Below are positions 1-10,315 of a stretch of DNA of 64,000 bases, one piece after another. The position numbers and the translations under genes are program-made. The DNA lies in the NCBI RefSeq assembly GCF_001457835.1, contig NZ_LN898229.1:178082-242081 (forward strand), given 5' to 3'. Numbering within the stretch: the stretch's first letter is position 1; the number at the start of each line of letters is the position of its first letter. Source of the DNA: Fenollaria timonensis. Lineage in GTDB: Bacteria; Bacillota; Clostridia; Tissierellales; Peptoniphilaceae. The notes under the pieces were generated by a model. That model saw only the letters and a list, made by a program, of their open reading frames with translations, made no database searches and was not told the origin of the DNA.

Positions 1-327
1 ACCGGTCATCCTCTTAGATCGGCTACCCATCGCTATCTTGGTGGGCCGTTACCCTCACCAACTAATTAATGGGACGCGAGCTCATCTTACACCGAAATTC
101 TTTAATCTATAGACCATGCGGCTTGTAGATATCATATGGTATTAATCCCGGTTTCCCGAGGCTATCCCTTTGTGTAAGGCAGATTGCTCACGCGTTACTC
201 ACCCGTCCGCCACTAATCCAGAAGTTTATCAATCCGAAGATATCAAAACGACTTTCATCGTTCGACTTGCATGTGTTAAGCACGCCGCCAGCGTTCGTCC
301 TGAGCCAGGATCAAACTCTCGATTAAA
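1..327 (-). rRNA. rrs: 16S ribosomal RNA, 5' end (partial)
   Basis: Read on the minus strand, this is the first ~330 nt of a bacterial 16S rRNA. The universal 5' motif AGAGTTTGATCCTGGCTCAG lies at 319-300, followed by the GACGAACGCTGGCGGCGTGC block, the GTGGCGGACGGGTGAGTAACGC block and the GATGGGTAGC region. The gene runs off the window at position 1. The mature 5' end is placed about seven bases upstream of AGAGTTTG by analogy with E. coli, so 327 is approximate. Confidence 0.97.
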
Positions 328-463
328 TGGTTATTTAATCCCAAGTTATCCTTGGCTCTTAAATTCGAAATTATTTATCAATAAAAAAATTGATTGGTTT
401 AAATCGTTCTTTTCACTTTTATTCAGTTTTGCTTGTCATATGGTTTTTCCAGATGACTTATCC

Positions 464-493
464 ATTCTACCATTTATTACTTACCTTTGTCAA
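464..493 (-). promoter_or_regulatory. rRNA operon promoter
   Basis: On the minus strand, -35 TTGACA (493-488) and -10 TAGAAT (469-464) are separated by 18 bases. The predicted start is about 130 nt upstream of mature 16S, a normal leader length. An A-rich block at 494-535 just upstream looks like an UP element and is still present between the promoter and the IS30 element. Confidence 0.8.
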
Positions 494-545
494 GTCTTTT
501 TTAGCTTTTTTTAATTTTTTTTAAATGGAAGATTGTATAATTAAC

Positions 546-1772
546 TTAGCCACCAAATAAAAAAATCATGTGTACATATGGTATAGTATTAGTAACAAAC
601 AAAAAAACAACTATACGGAGGTACACATGACTCATATAAATTATACCATAGAATTTACAGAACGCAAGAAAAATTCACATCTATCACTACATGAAATGTC
701 ATTAATACAGGCATGGAAAATAGATGGACATAGCAACAGAGAGATAGCAAGAAGGCTAAATAGAGCCCCGCAGACAATAAACAACGCAATAAAGAAAGGC
801 ACAGTAAAGCAAAAGAGAATAATAAAAAGTAATAACAAAACATATACTTACTACGATGAAAAATACTTTGCCTTAACTAATTATGAGGTATATATAAACA
901 ATAGATCTTCTTGCGGAAGAAGACCAAAATATATAGATATAGTCGAATTTCTTAAATGGGCAGACAATAAAATGTTAAAAGATAAATGGTCTCCAGATGT
1001 ATGTGTTGGATACGCAAAAGCAAATAGACTCTTTCCATCATCAGAAATACCATCAACAAAAAGCCTCTACAACTGGATAAATAAGTCACTAATGAAAACA
1101 AAAAATATAGATCTACTAGAAAAAGTAAAGAGAAAAAACAAAAATAGCACAAGAAGAACAAGACAAAACAAGAAAAAGCTTGGCATATCCATAGAAGAAA
1201 GACCAGATAAAATACAAACAAGAGAAGAATTCGGCCACTGGGAAATAGATACAGTTATAGGTAAAAAGAAAAAGACAGATCCAGTACTACTTACATTAGT
1301 AGAAAGAAAAACAAGATATGAAAAGCTGATAAAAATACATGGAAAAACACCCGATGCAGTAGACATTGGACTTAAATTCTTAAAAGATAATGCGCAGTTA
1401 AACAAAGAAATATTTAAAAGTATAACATCAGATAATGGTTCAGAATTTTCAAGCTTATCAGAATTAGCAGAATATGTAGATATATATTTTTGTCATCCAT
1501 ATACATCATGGGAAAGAGGAACTAGTGAATGTCAACATAAATTAATACGAAGATTTATACAAAAAGGCACATCAATAGAAGAAGTATCAAAAGAAAAAAT
1601 ATACAGAATAAACGAGTGGATGAATAATTTGCCAAGAAAAATCTTTAATTACAAAACTGCAAAAGAAGAGTTCATAAAGGAAATAAAACAGCTTAAAAGT
1701 ATCTAGTTTAATAAAAATAAATACTTTTAAGCTATACTATACATTTAGTCTATATGATGTCTGGGTGGCTAA
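546..1772 (+). mobile_element. IS30-family insertion sequence
   Basis: A complete element: a single IS30-type transposase gene between short inverted ends, TTAGCCACC at 546-554 and its complement GGTGGCTAA at 1764-1772. The flanks share AACTT (543-547 and 1771-1775), which could be a target duplication, but it overlaps the repeat ends so the exact border is ambiguous by a few bases. The element sits between the A-rich block upstream of the rRNA promoter and the next gene. Confidence 0.85.
627..1706 (+). CDS. IS30-family transposase
   Basis: A 359-residue DDE transposase that cuts and joins IS ends. The N-terminus has a helix-turn-helix (NREIARRLNRAPQTINNAIK, ~35-55). The RNase H-like core shows GHWEIDTVIG (first Asp), TSDNGSEF (second Asp) and SWERGTSECQHKLIRRF (Glu). 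Typical IS30 enzymes have NEN at the last site; here it is SEC, so the glutamate is kept but its neighbours differ. An in-frame start exists at 570, but ATG 627 has GGAGG (617-621) six bases before it and gives the usual IS30 N-terminus. Full length and apparently intact. Confidence 0.93.
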   Translation: MTHINYTIEFTERKKNSHLSLHEMSLIQAWKIDGHSNREIARRLNRAPQTINNAIKKGTVKQKRIIKSNNKTYTYYDEKYFALTNYEVYINNRSSCGRRPKYIDIVEFLKWADNKMLKDKWSPDVCVGYAKANRLFPSSEIPSTKSLYNWINKSLMKTKNIDLLEKVKRKNKNSTRRTRQNKKKLGISIEERPDKIQTREEFGHWEIDTVIGKKKKTDPVLLTLVERKTRYEKLIKIHGKTPDAVDIGLKFLKDNAQLNKEIFKSITSDNGSEFSSLSELAEYVDIYFCHPYTSWERGTSECQHKLIRRFIQKGTSIEEVSKEKIYRINEWMNNLPRKIFNYKTAKEEFIKEIKQLKSI

Positions 1773-1956
1773 CTTATTGTTGCAATTTATAATTTTTTTT
1801 AAATTATTTTAACACTTGTATATTACTTATAAAATTAATACTATTTATAGTGTATATATAACAGAAAATAAGTAAAACTACATTCATTGTTTTATTCTTT
1901 ATCTCATCTAATTACTTTTACTATTAAAATTTCTAATTATTTCTTGGAGCAAAGTT

Positions 1957-2049
1957 ATGTATGAGGCGAAGTGGAGTTTTTTGACAAGCGGATTGTACAA
2001 ATGTACTAGAGCATTGACAAAAATTGAACGAGCCTCAGACGCAGTTTGA
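1957..2049 (+). CDS. Possible 30-residue small ORF (uncertain)
   Basis: ATG at 1957 has TGGAG seven bases upstream and opens a frame beginning MYEAKWSFLTSGLYKC and ending ERASDAV before TGA at 2049. The same frame stays open past the TGA through the 18-bp repeat patch to a TAA near 2158, so this may be the remnant of a longer repeat-containing frame. There is no recognised domain, and coding status is unproven. It could equally be a dispersed intergenic element that happens to be open. Confidence 0.25.
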   Translation: MYEAKWSFLTSGLYKCTRALTKIERASDAV

Positions 2050-2072
2050 ACGAGAAAGAATAGAAATTTTGC

Positions 2073-2144
2073 CTCGTCACTTATCATCTGCCCGTCACAT
2101 GCCATTCGCTCATCACTTATTATGCCCTCGTCACATACCATCTG
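2073..2144. repeat. 18-bp degenerate tandem repeat, 4 units
   Basis: Four consecutive 18-base units at 2073, 2091, 2109 and 2127 share the consensus CYCGTCACWTAYCATCTG, with two to five differences per unit. The tract lies directly beyond the T-tract of the acetyltransferase terminator. On the minus strand one frame reads as a hexapeptide repeat of the type QMxxDE. Confidence 0.75.
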
Positions 2145-2154
2145 CCTTTGCACA

Positions 2155-2184
2155 TAAAAAAGCAGTGAGTCCACACTCACTGCC
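2155..2184 (-). terminator. Rho-independent terminator
   Basis: GCAGTGAGT / ACTCACTGC stem (2162-2170 with 2175-2183) and a four-base loop, followed on the minus strand by a run of six T. It lies just after the GNAT gene and ends the long minus-strand gene run. Confidence 0.85.
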
Positions 2185-2203
2185 ATTAATACAACTTATA
2201 TCA

Positions 2204-2731
2204 TTAAGAAAGTCTTAACTCCTTATATCTAATGAGCTCCACTTCCCCCTTATTCTTAAAGTTCCTCTTCACCGTCTCGTAATAATACATCTCATTCTTC
2301 TGCATGACTCTCTTTGATGCTATATTTTCTCTTTCGAATGAGCCGAATACATTCTCTATGCCATGCTCCTTATGAAGCGCTTCCATAAACGCTTTCAGTG
2401 CCTCGCTCATGTAGCCTTTGTTCCAGTACTTTGGATTTAGGCAATAACCGAACTCGGCGTCCCTTAGTCCTTCGCCAAAGATTCTCGCGTCTATGGTCCC
2501 AATCATCTTGTCATTTTCTTTTAGGACGATTGCCTTGAGCGCGTATGAGTCTTTCTCTTTTGCTTCTTTACTAAGCGAGTCTAATAATTTCTCTGAGTCT
2601 TTAACGCTTATATGCGGCTTCCACGAAAGATACTTTGTCACTTCCTCAAGCTTTGCGTACTCAAACATATCTTCGGCGTCGTCTACGTTCGCGTCTCTTA
2701 AGATTAGTCTTTCTGTCTCTATGTCTTTCAA
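2204..2731 (-). CDS. GNAT-family N-acetyltransferase (RimJ/RimL type)
   Basis: A 175-residue acetyl-CoA-dependent N-acetyltransferase of the ribosomal-protein/small-molecule RimJ/RimL group. The family opening ETERLILRDANVDDAEDMF (~4-22) is clear. The central part resembles the group's acetyl-CoA-binding segment (FGYCLNPKYWNKGYMSEALK), followed by the usual ASKRVMQKNEM block. Length is normal for a single GNAT domain. It is the last gene before a strong terminator, 27 bases after the alcohol dehydrogenase gene, so it is probably expressed as the tail of that run. The substrate cannot be told from sequence. Confidence 0.88.
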   Translation of the reverse strand: MKDIETERLILRDANVDDAEDMFEYAKLEEVTKYLSWKPHISVKDSEKLLDSLSKEAKEKDSYALKAIVLKENDKMIGTIDARIFGEGLRDAEFGYCLNPKYWNKGYMSEALKAFMEALHKEHGIENVFGSFERENIASKRVMQKNEMYYYETVKRNFKNKGEVELIRYKELRLS

Positions 2732-2758
2732 TTAAAACTATCTTCCTTTATATATAGT

Positions 2759-3913
2759 TTATTCGTATGCTTGTTCGTAAATATTGATAATGTCTTCAAG
2801 TTTTAGATCCGAGTAGCTTGTCTTGTAAACATCTGTCTTCTTTGCCATGGCTTCGATTGAGTCCCTTGGTATATCAAGCTCTTTAAGTGTTGTTGGTGCG
2901 CCAATGGATTTGAAGAAGTCTTGAAGCTTTTCAATGGATTTGATTGCGGCTTCATCGTCTGTCATATTAGATGTATCCATCTTCCAAACGTTTTCCGCCC
3001 ATCTTCTAAATTTCTTTTCATGTCCCTTGTAAACATATTTTAGGTAATTTGGATGCATTACTGCAAGTCCCATACCGTGTGAAACGTCGTAGAAGGCTGA
3101 TAATGTATGTTCAAGTCTGTGGCTTAGCCAGTCTGAGCGCTTGCCAAGTGATGTTAGACCGTTTATTGCAAGTGTTGATGCCCACATAAGATTTGCTCTT
3201 GCTCTGTAGTTTCTTGGGTCTTCTAAAGCTATATAGATGTTTTCAATTACAGTTCTCATAAGTGCTTCACTGATTTCGTCAGTAGTGTTTTCTTCGTCAG
3301 GCATTGAGAAATACTCTTCCATGATGTGGCTGAACATATCTACTGTACCGCTGATTAAGTGGTGCTTTGGTAATGAATATGTGTATGTCGGATCAAGGAT
3401 AGAAAATTTTGGATAGCATGGCTCGCCACCGAAACCTATCTTCTTTTGTTCCTCCCAGTTAGTGATAACGCCGCCGTTATCCATTTCACTGCCTGTTCCA
3501 GCCATTGTCAAAACGCTTCCTAATGGAGTTGCATCTAAAACATCGTCTTTGTCAATGAAATATTTCTTCCAAAAGTCTTCGTCAGTCTTTGCGCCAGCAG
3601 CTATTGCCTTAGAGCAGTCAATAGTTGAGCCCCCGCCAACTGCTAGGATAAAGTCTATGTCGTGATCCTTTACAAGTTTGATGCCTTCATAAACTTTCTC
3701 AACTCTTGGGTTTGGCATTATGTCTGAAAGTTCGTAAACTTCCTTACCTTCAAGCGCTTCCATAACCTTATCGTAGATGCCGTTCTTCTTGATGCTGCCC
3801 TTGCCATAAGTAAGTAAAACCTTCTTATATGGCTTCATCTCTTCCTTTAGCGCCCTGATTGATCCTTCTCCAAAATGAATTTTAACCGGATTATAAAAAT
3901 AAAATGCGTCCAT
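2759..3913 (-). CDS. Iron-containing alcohol dehydrogenase (butanol dehydrogenase-like)
   Basis: A 384-residue group III alcohol dehydrogenase, expected to reduce aldehydes to alcohols with NAD(P)H in fermentation. The N-terminal half carries the nucleotide-binding GGGSTIDCSKAIAAG (~95-109). The C-terminal helical half supplies metal ligands in GTVDMFSHIMEEYF (Asp, His) and HRLEHTLSAFYDVSHGMGLA (two His). This layout and length match YugJ/BdhA-type NADPH-dependent butanol dehydrogenases. It starts 14 bases after the LCP gene in the same direction. The exact substrate is an inference from family; metal could be Fe or Zn. Confidence 0.92.
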   Translation of the reverse strand: MDAFYFYNPVKIHFGEGSIRALKEEMKPYKKVLLTYGKGSIKKNGIYDKVMEALEGKEVYELSDIMPNPRVEKVYEGIKLVKDHDIDFILAVGGGSTIDCSKAIAAGAKTDEDFWKKYFIDKDDVLDATPLGSVLTMAGTGSEMDNGGVITNWEEQKKIGFGGEPCYPKFSILDPTYTYSLPKHHLISGTVDMFSHIMEEYFSMPDEENTTDEISEALMRTVIENIYIALEDPRNYRARANLMWASTLAINGLTSLGKRSDWLSHRLEHTLSAFYDVSHGMGLAVMHPNYLKYVYKGHEKKFRRWAENVWKMDTSNMTDDEAAIKSIEKLQDFFKSIGAPTTLKELDIPRDSIEAMAKKTDVYKTSYSDLKLEDIINIYEQAYE

Positions 3914-3927
3914 CTTTCTTCCTCCCT

Positions 3928-4917
3928 TTACTTAAATATCTTTGTGAATAGTTTAGCAGTCTCTTCCTCATCTGCGATGAAGTAGGAAGCGCCGCCCTCG
4001 TACTTGTCTGTGCCTGGTATAGTCTCGATCGTAAGCTTATCTTGCGAATATGATGTAAAGACTTTGGCCAGTTCAAGCATTTCATCTATGCTAATGTTTG
4101 TGAGTATATGCTCAAGTCCTGCCTGTATCATGCGTGGCAGCTTAGTCACGTTGTTTGCGCTAAGCGTTTGCTTCATAAGCTCCTGGATAAAGTACTGTTG
4201 ATGAGTGACTCTGCCGACGTCGCCAAGGAATTTATCGCCTTGACCTTTATTTGACTTTCTAAATCTAAGAAACTCCATCGCGCCCTTGCCATCTAGTTTT
4301 TGCTTGCCTTTCTTCAAATGAATGTGTAGTGGCGGCGAGTCTGTCGGGTCATCGTAGTCCATGTCAAATGGCACGTCGATCTCAACCCCGCCTATAATGT
4401 CGACTATGGCCTTAACGCCTTTGTAGTCAACTGCGATGTAATTAGTGACATCAACGTTTGAAAACTCTCTAAGCGTGTCGATGGCTGCGTATGGACCGTC
4501 CTTCGCGAAAGATGCATTGATCTTTCTCATGCCCTCGTGCCCAGCTATCTTAACCTTAGTGTCTCTTGGTATGCTCACTACATTTACTTTACCCGTTTTC
4601 TTGTCAATCTTAACAAGCATTATCGTGTCAGATGGGTTTCCTGTAGTAAAATACCTGTCTTCACCAGTTTTGCCATCAAGAGCCGTTAGTTTTTTCTTGA
4701 TGTAATCAAGACCATGCTCCCCGTCAATACCAAAGAAAGCAAAGACCAACTCGCCCTCAAGCTTCTCCTCAGTCTTTTGATTTATCTTAGTTTCGTCGAC
4801 TATAACTAGCTTGTTGTCTTTCTTTGACAGCTTTCTGTAATAATATAGCCCGAAGAATAGTATAAAAACTAGTAGCGATATTAAAAATATTTTAAAAAAC
4901 TTAATGAATTTCTGCAT
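3928..4917 (-). CDS. LytR-CpsA-Psr (LCP) family protein
   Basis: A 329-residue membrane-anchored LCP protein. These enzymes transfer undecaprenyl-linked anionic polymers (teichoic acid, capsule) onto peptidoglycan outside the membrane. An N-terminal transmembrane anchor covers ~7-27. The catalytic domain shows GDRYFTTGNPSDTIMLVKID, VSIPRDTKVKI with the key Arg-Asp, and FLRFRKSN...GDVGRVTHQQ, where family arginines bind the lipid pyrophosphate. Its start overlaps the end of the MATE gene by 17 bases, so translation is likely coupled. The polymer is unknown. Confidence 0.93.
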   Translation of the reverse strand: MQKFIKFFKIFLISLLVFILFFGLYYYRKLSKKDNKLVIVDETKINQKTEEKLEGELVFAFFGIDGEHGLDYIKKKLTALDGKTGEDRYFTTGNPSDTIMLVKIDKKTGKVNVVSIPRDTKVKIAGHEGMRKINASFAKDGPYAAIDTLREFSNVDVTNYIAVDYKGVKAIVDIIGGVEIDVPFDMDYDDPTDSPPLHIHLKKGKQKLDGKGAMEFLRFRKSNKGQGDKFLGDVGRVTHQQYFIQELMKQTLSANNVTKLPRMIQAGLEHILTNISIDEMLELAKVFTSYSQDKLTIETIPGTDKYEGGASYFIADEEETAKLFTKIFK

Positions 4918-6298
4918 CTAAAATTACCTCATCTCCCGCCTTGCTCATGGCCTTGAACTCTCTAATAACAAAGAACATTGCTAGTAGAAAGGCTATGAAG
5001 TCTGCGATTGGTGTTGCATAAAGCGCTCCTAGTATGCCAAAGAAACGTGGCAAAACTATAATAAGTGGCAAATAGAAGAGCACTTGCCTTGTTAATGAGA
5101 CGAATATACCTAAACGTGCCTTGCCGATTGATGTGTAAAAGTTTGCCGTGATCGGTTGAAGTCCGTTAAGTGCCGTCATAATCATAGTTATACGAAGTAG
5201 TATGGTAGTAAACTCCATATATAGCTCGTCGCCTTTACCAAAGATGTTGACAAAGGCATGTGGCCAAATCTCAACTAATAAGAAGAATATCGTGCTGTAA
5301 ATGATTGAGACTTTAATCGTTGTTAGATAAGTGTCTTTAACACGTATGTAGATTTTGGCTCCGTAATTATAGCCGATGATTGGCTGTCCGCCTTGAGCGA
5401 GACCTATGTTGAAGCCGATAAGCACGATGTAGAGCTTTGATGCTATACCGACTGCGGCTAGCGGTATGTCGGGTCCGTACTTACTCATCGCACCGTAGTA
5501 AGTCATGACGTTATTCATAACTATCTGAACGACTACCATGGCCAATTGATTGATGCAAGCCGCCGAACCAAGCTTAAGTATGGCGCCTAGCTCCTCTGGA
5601 TATATCTTAAAATCTTTTTTACGAATTGGCTCGTCTTTTAAGAAAAATATATAATAAAGTGCTAGTAAAAAGCTCACAGTTTGTCCGATGAATGTCGCCC
5701 ATGCAGCGCCTTTGATGCCCATATTTAATGAAACCATAAATATATAGTCCAAAACTACATTTAGTAGCGCGCCTGTAACGTTGAGCATCATCGCGTACTT
5801 TGGTGAACCATCTGCCCTGATTATATGTGATAGAGCTGTCGAAAATACTATGAACACTATGGCCATGGATGTGATTGAGGCATAGTCATATGCGTATTGG
5901 AATATGTTTTCGCTCGCGCCGAATAATTTTAGTAGCGGCTCTAAGTATACCATAACCAAGGTAATCTCAAGTCCTGCGAAAAATAAAAGTCCTGTGATGC
6001 CTGTCGCGACTATCCTTTCTGCTCTTTCATCCTCGCCTCTACCCTTGTAGATGCTGTAGTTTGACGCGGTTCCTATGCCTAGCAATAGGGCAAGTGCCGT
6101 TGATATTGTGGTTATGGGGAAACTGACTGTAGTAGCAGCGTTACCCAAGTGTCCGACTATATTGCCGATAAAGATTTGATCGACTATATTGTATATAGCA
6201 CTTACCAAGAAGGCTAATATCGATGGAACAGCGTATTTAATTAGTTATTTATATATTGGCTCTCGAACCAAGGGGTTCATGTATCTATCTTCTGTCAA
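4901..6298 (-). pseudogene. MATE-family efflux transporter, interrupted by an in-frame stop
   Basis: A multidrug/Na+ antiporter of the MATE family, ~12 membrane helices. A good start is TTG at 6298 with AGGAGG seven bases upstream, overlapping the stop of the preceding gene. Reading from it gives MTEDRYMNPLVREPIYK, then TAA (6247-6245), then LIKYAVPSILAFLVSAIYN in the same frame: a normal MATE N-terminus broken at codon 18. The remaining 435 residues are open. Translation could restart at TTG 6208, but this would lose most of helix 1 and has no good ribosome site. Either a disabled gene or a base error at one position. Confidence 0.8.
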
Positions 6299-6307
6299 TT
6301 TTGCCTC

Positions 6308-6913
6308 CTATACAAAGTTGTCGTATTCTTTATCGTCATGAAGGAGCTTAAACGCGCCTTCATCGTAAACATATATCTTAAGGCTCAGCCCCTTTATGAG
6401 CTCAACCTTATTTGTATCCTTTAAGCCAAGTCCTTCTAGTACTGTAGTTATCACTCTTAGCTTGCTGCCGTGAGTCACAACGAGTACCTTCTTATAATCT
6501 TTTTTCACGAGTGCTTCAATAAAGGCCTCGGCGTCTTCACGTGCGTCTCTATATGGGTAGATGCCGCCTTCATTAAAAAGGTCCGGCCTCGACATAATCA
6601 AGTCTTCGCGCTCAGGGTCAGCCGCAACGCTCTCGGCCCAAGTCATACCCTCGTGGCTAAGCATTGATACTTCTCTAAGTCTTTTGTCAGCTATTATATC
6701 TAGCCCAAGCGCTTCGTTAATAATTTTCGCGCTATCCATAGCCCTCTTTTGGTCAGAGGAGTATATGACTTCTATGCCTTCATCTTTTAATCTAGTCCCT
6801 AGCTCCTTCGCCTTCACTTTGCCCTCAAGTGTAAGAGGAGAATCAAGTAAGCCTTGAATTCTCCTCTCCTTGTTGTATTTAGTTAATCCGTGCCTTGTAA
6901 AATATATTATCAT
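6308..6913 (-). CDS. Histidine phosphatase family protein (phosphoglycerate mutase-like)
   Basis: A 201-residue cytoplasmic phosphatase. The defining TRHGLTKYN motif, with the phospho-accepting His, is at ~7-15; the family also needs the second catalytic His found in VVTHGSKLRV (~145-154) and the Arg in YSSDQKRAMDSA. The family includes CobC/GpmB-type phosphatases for sugar phosphates and cobalamin precursors; substrate is not evident here. Its ATG shares bases with the thyX stop (TAATG), which suggests coupled translation. Confidence 0.9.
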   Translation of the reverse strand: MIIYFTRHGLTKYNKERRIQGLLDSPLTLEGKVKAKELGTRLKDEGIEVIYSSDQKRAMDSAKIINEALGLDIIADKRLREVSMLSHEGMTWAESVAADPEREDLIMSRPDLFNEGGIYPYRDAREDAEAFIEALVKKDYKKVLVVTHGSKLRVITTVLEGLGLKDTNKVELIKGLSLKIYVYDEGAFKLLHDDKEYDNFV

Positions 6914-7626
6914 TAATTTGCGTGCTCGATAAGAGCCTTCATAGCTACTGGGAATTCCTCTAAGCTTAAGTCGTAGACAACTTTTGCGTAATCTCTAATT
7001 TCCTTTTGCGCGTGTGCGTCCATCCTTTGCTTAACAAAGTGCGCAACCGATTGAAGAGATGCAGTCCAGTACCATCTTACATATAAGCCGTAAGCTGGTA
7101 GGAAAAGTCTTGCTTGTTCAGAGCAAATGCCGTCTTCCATAGCTTTTTCGTAAAGTCCTTCGCCTTTTTCTATAAGCTCAAGTAAATCTTTTGTGTATTC
7201 AGCTCCTAATTCAGTCGCAACTGGATCGCCGCTGCCTTGCTTTTTGTTGTCAGGCATGCTTCTCCATTCATTTTCGCTTGGCACATAGAAAACTGGTTCT
7301 TCAGTAACATAGCGTCTTGAAGATTCATTCCAGCCGTTCATTGTGTCGCCAATGCCTTCCATGTGAGATGAACCAACGATGTACTTCCACCATTGTCTTG
7401 CTACCATAAGTGGCGCATACACTTCGAATTGTAGCATCGCATGTCTAAATGGCGATGTGTGATCATTCTTAGCTAAAAAACTAATTAATTTCTCGTCATT
7501 TTTATCTAATTCAAAAGATTCTTTTTGATAAGAAACTCTTGCCGCGTTTACTATAGTAAGGTCGCTACCTAAGTGGTTTACAAGCCTTACGTATCCTTTA
7601 TCTAAAACATTTTTCATTCTTTCCAT
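6913..7626 (-). CDS. thyX: FAD-dependent thymidylate synthase ThyX (variant motif)
   Basis: A 237-residue flavin-dependent thymidylate synthase that makes dTMP from dUMP with methylenetetrahydrofolate and NAD(P)H. The N-terminal fold (VNAARVSYQKES, SPFRHAMLQFEVYAPLMVARQWWK) and the C-terminal LQSVAHFVKQRMDAHAQKEI are typical. The usual ThyX motif RHRxxSxNExSxRY is altered: after RQWW comes KY, then a longer loop before WNESSRRY, which keeps the Glu-Ser-Ser-Arg-Arg-Tyr end. It lies three bases after guaB, giving a nucleotide-synthesis pair. An alternative ATG three codons in is possible. Confidence 0.93.
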   Translation of the reverse strand: MERMKNVLDKGYVRLVNHLGSDLTIVNAARVSYQKESFELDKNDEKLISFLAKNDHTSPFRHAMLQFEVYAPLMVARQWWKYIVGSSHMEGIGDTMNGWNESSRRYVTEEPVFYVPSENEWRSMPDNKKQGSGDPVATELGAEYTKDLLELIEKGEGLYEKAMEDGICSEQARLFLPAYGLYVRWYWTASLQSVAHFVKQRMDAHAQKEIRDYAKVVYDLSLEEFPVAMKALIEHAN

Positions 7627-7629
7627 ATC

Positions 7630-10024
<2,395 letters not shown>

Positions 10025-10065
10025 TTTATCCTCCTTTGCTTTTTGATTAAAATTATTCTCCTATC

Positions 10066-10094
10066 ATTTTATCATATATTGCGCTTTTTGTAAA
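10066..10094 (-). promoter_or_regulatory. Promoter of the FAD oxidoreductase-guaB-thyX run
   Basis: Minus-strand -35 TTTACA (10094-10089), 17-base spacer, -10 TAAAAT (10071-10066), about 40 bases before the ATG at 10024, which has an AAGGAGG site. Confidence 0.6.
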
Positions 10095-10204
10095 GCAGTC
10101 AGAGAGATTATTTTGATAATTTTCACCATGCTTATGGCCTTGCCACGAATAGTTTTTTCTTACGCTAATGGCCTCGCCATCTTAAGTTATTCTGCTAAAG
10201 AAAA

Positions 10205-10275
10205 GCGCGGCAGATATATGACGCGCGGCGGATGTATAGTGCGCGGCGGATGTATAGCGCGGCACTTGTATAGCC
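10205..10275. repeat. 18-bp tandem repeat, ~3.9 units
   Basis: Units start at 10205, 10223, 10241 and 10259. The second and third, GCGCGGCGGATGTATAGT and GCGCGGCGGATGTATAGC, differ by one base; the outer two are more diverged. The G+C-rich units stand out from the AT-rich surroundings. Like the patch at 2073, it lies directly after a gene's terminator T-tract. Confidence 0.85.
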
Positions 10276-10284
10276 ACGCCCAAT

Positions 10285-10310
10285 AAAAAAGAGGAGCTCA
10301 TCACTCCTCA
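10285..10310 (-). terminator. Rho-independent terminator
   Basis: GAGGAG / CTCCTC stem (10291-10296 with 10304-10309), followed on the minus strand by six T. It lies directly after the stop codon of the UPF0340 gene. Confidence 0.8.
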
Positions 10311-10315
10311 TAAGT

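Larger units (their letters stand above)
1773..2155. other. Intergenic region with no clear gene
   Basis: About 380 bases between the IS30 right end and the terminator of the acetyltransferase gene. 1773-1940 is plain AT-rich sequence in which nothing is recognised. From 1941 the base composition becomes more balanced and holds a possible 30-codon reading frame (1957-2049) and a four-unit 18-bp repeat (2073-2144), both listed separately. Confidence 0.6.

Noticed and set aside
170-514. Open frame of about 115 codons on the plus strand
   Set aside because: It lies across the 16S rRNA gene and its promoter and has no relation to any protein.
1908-2186. Minus-strand frame of 92 codons with QMxxDE-like repeats
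   Set aside because: It starts inside the terminator hairpin of the acetyltransferase gene, has no ribosome site, and is explained by the 18-bp repeats. It is kept only as an observation.
6245-6247. Recoding of the MATE gene's TAA
   Set aside because: UAA is not used for selenocysteine or pyrrolysine, and no frameshift signal is seen. Mutation or base error is simpler.
10205-10275. CRISPR array
   Set aside because: The 18-bp units are directly adjacent with no spacers, and no cas genes are present in the window.
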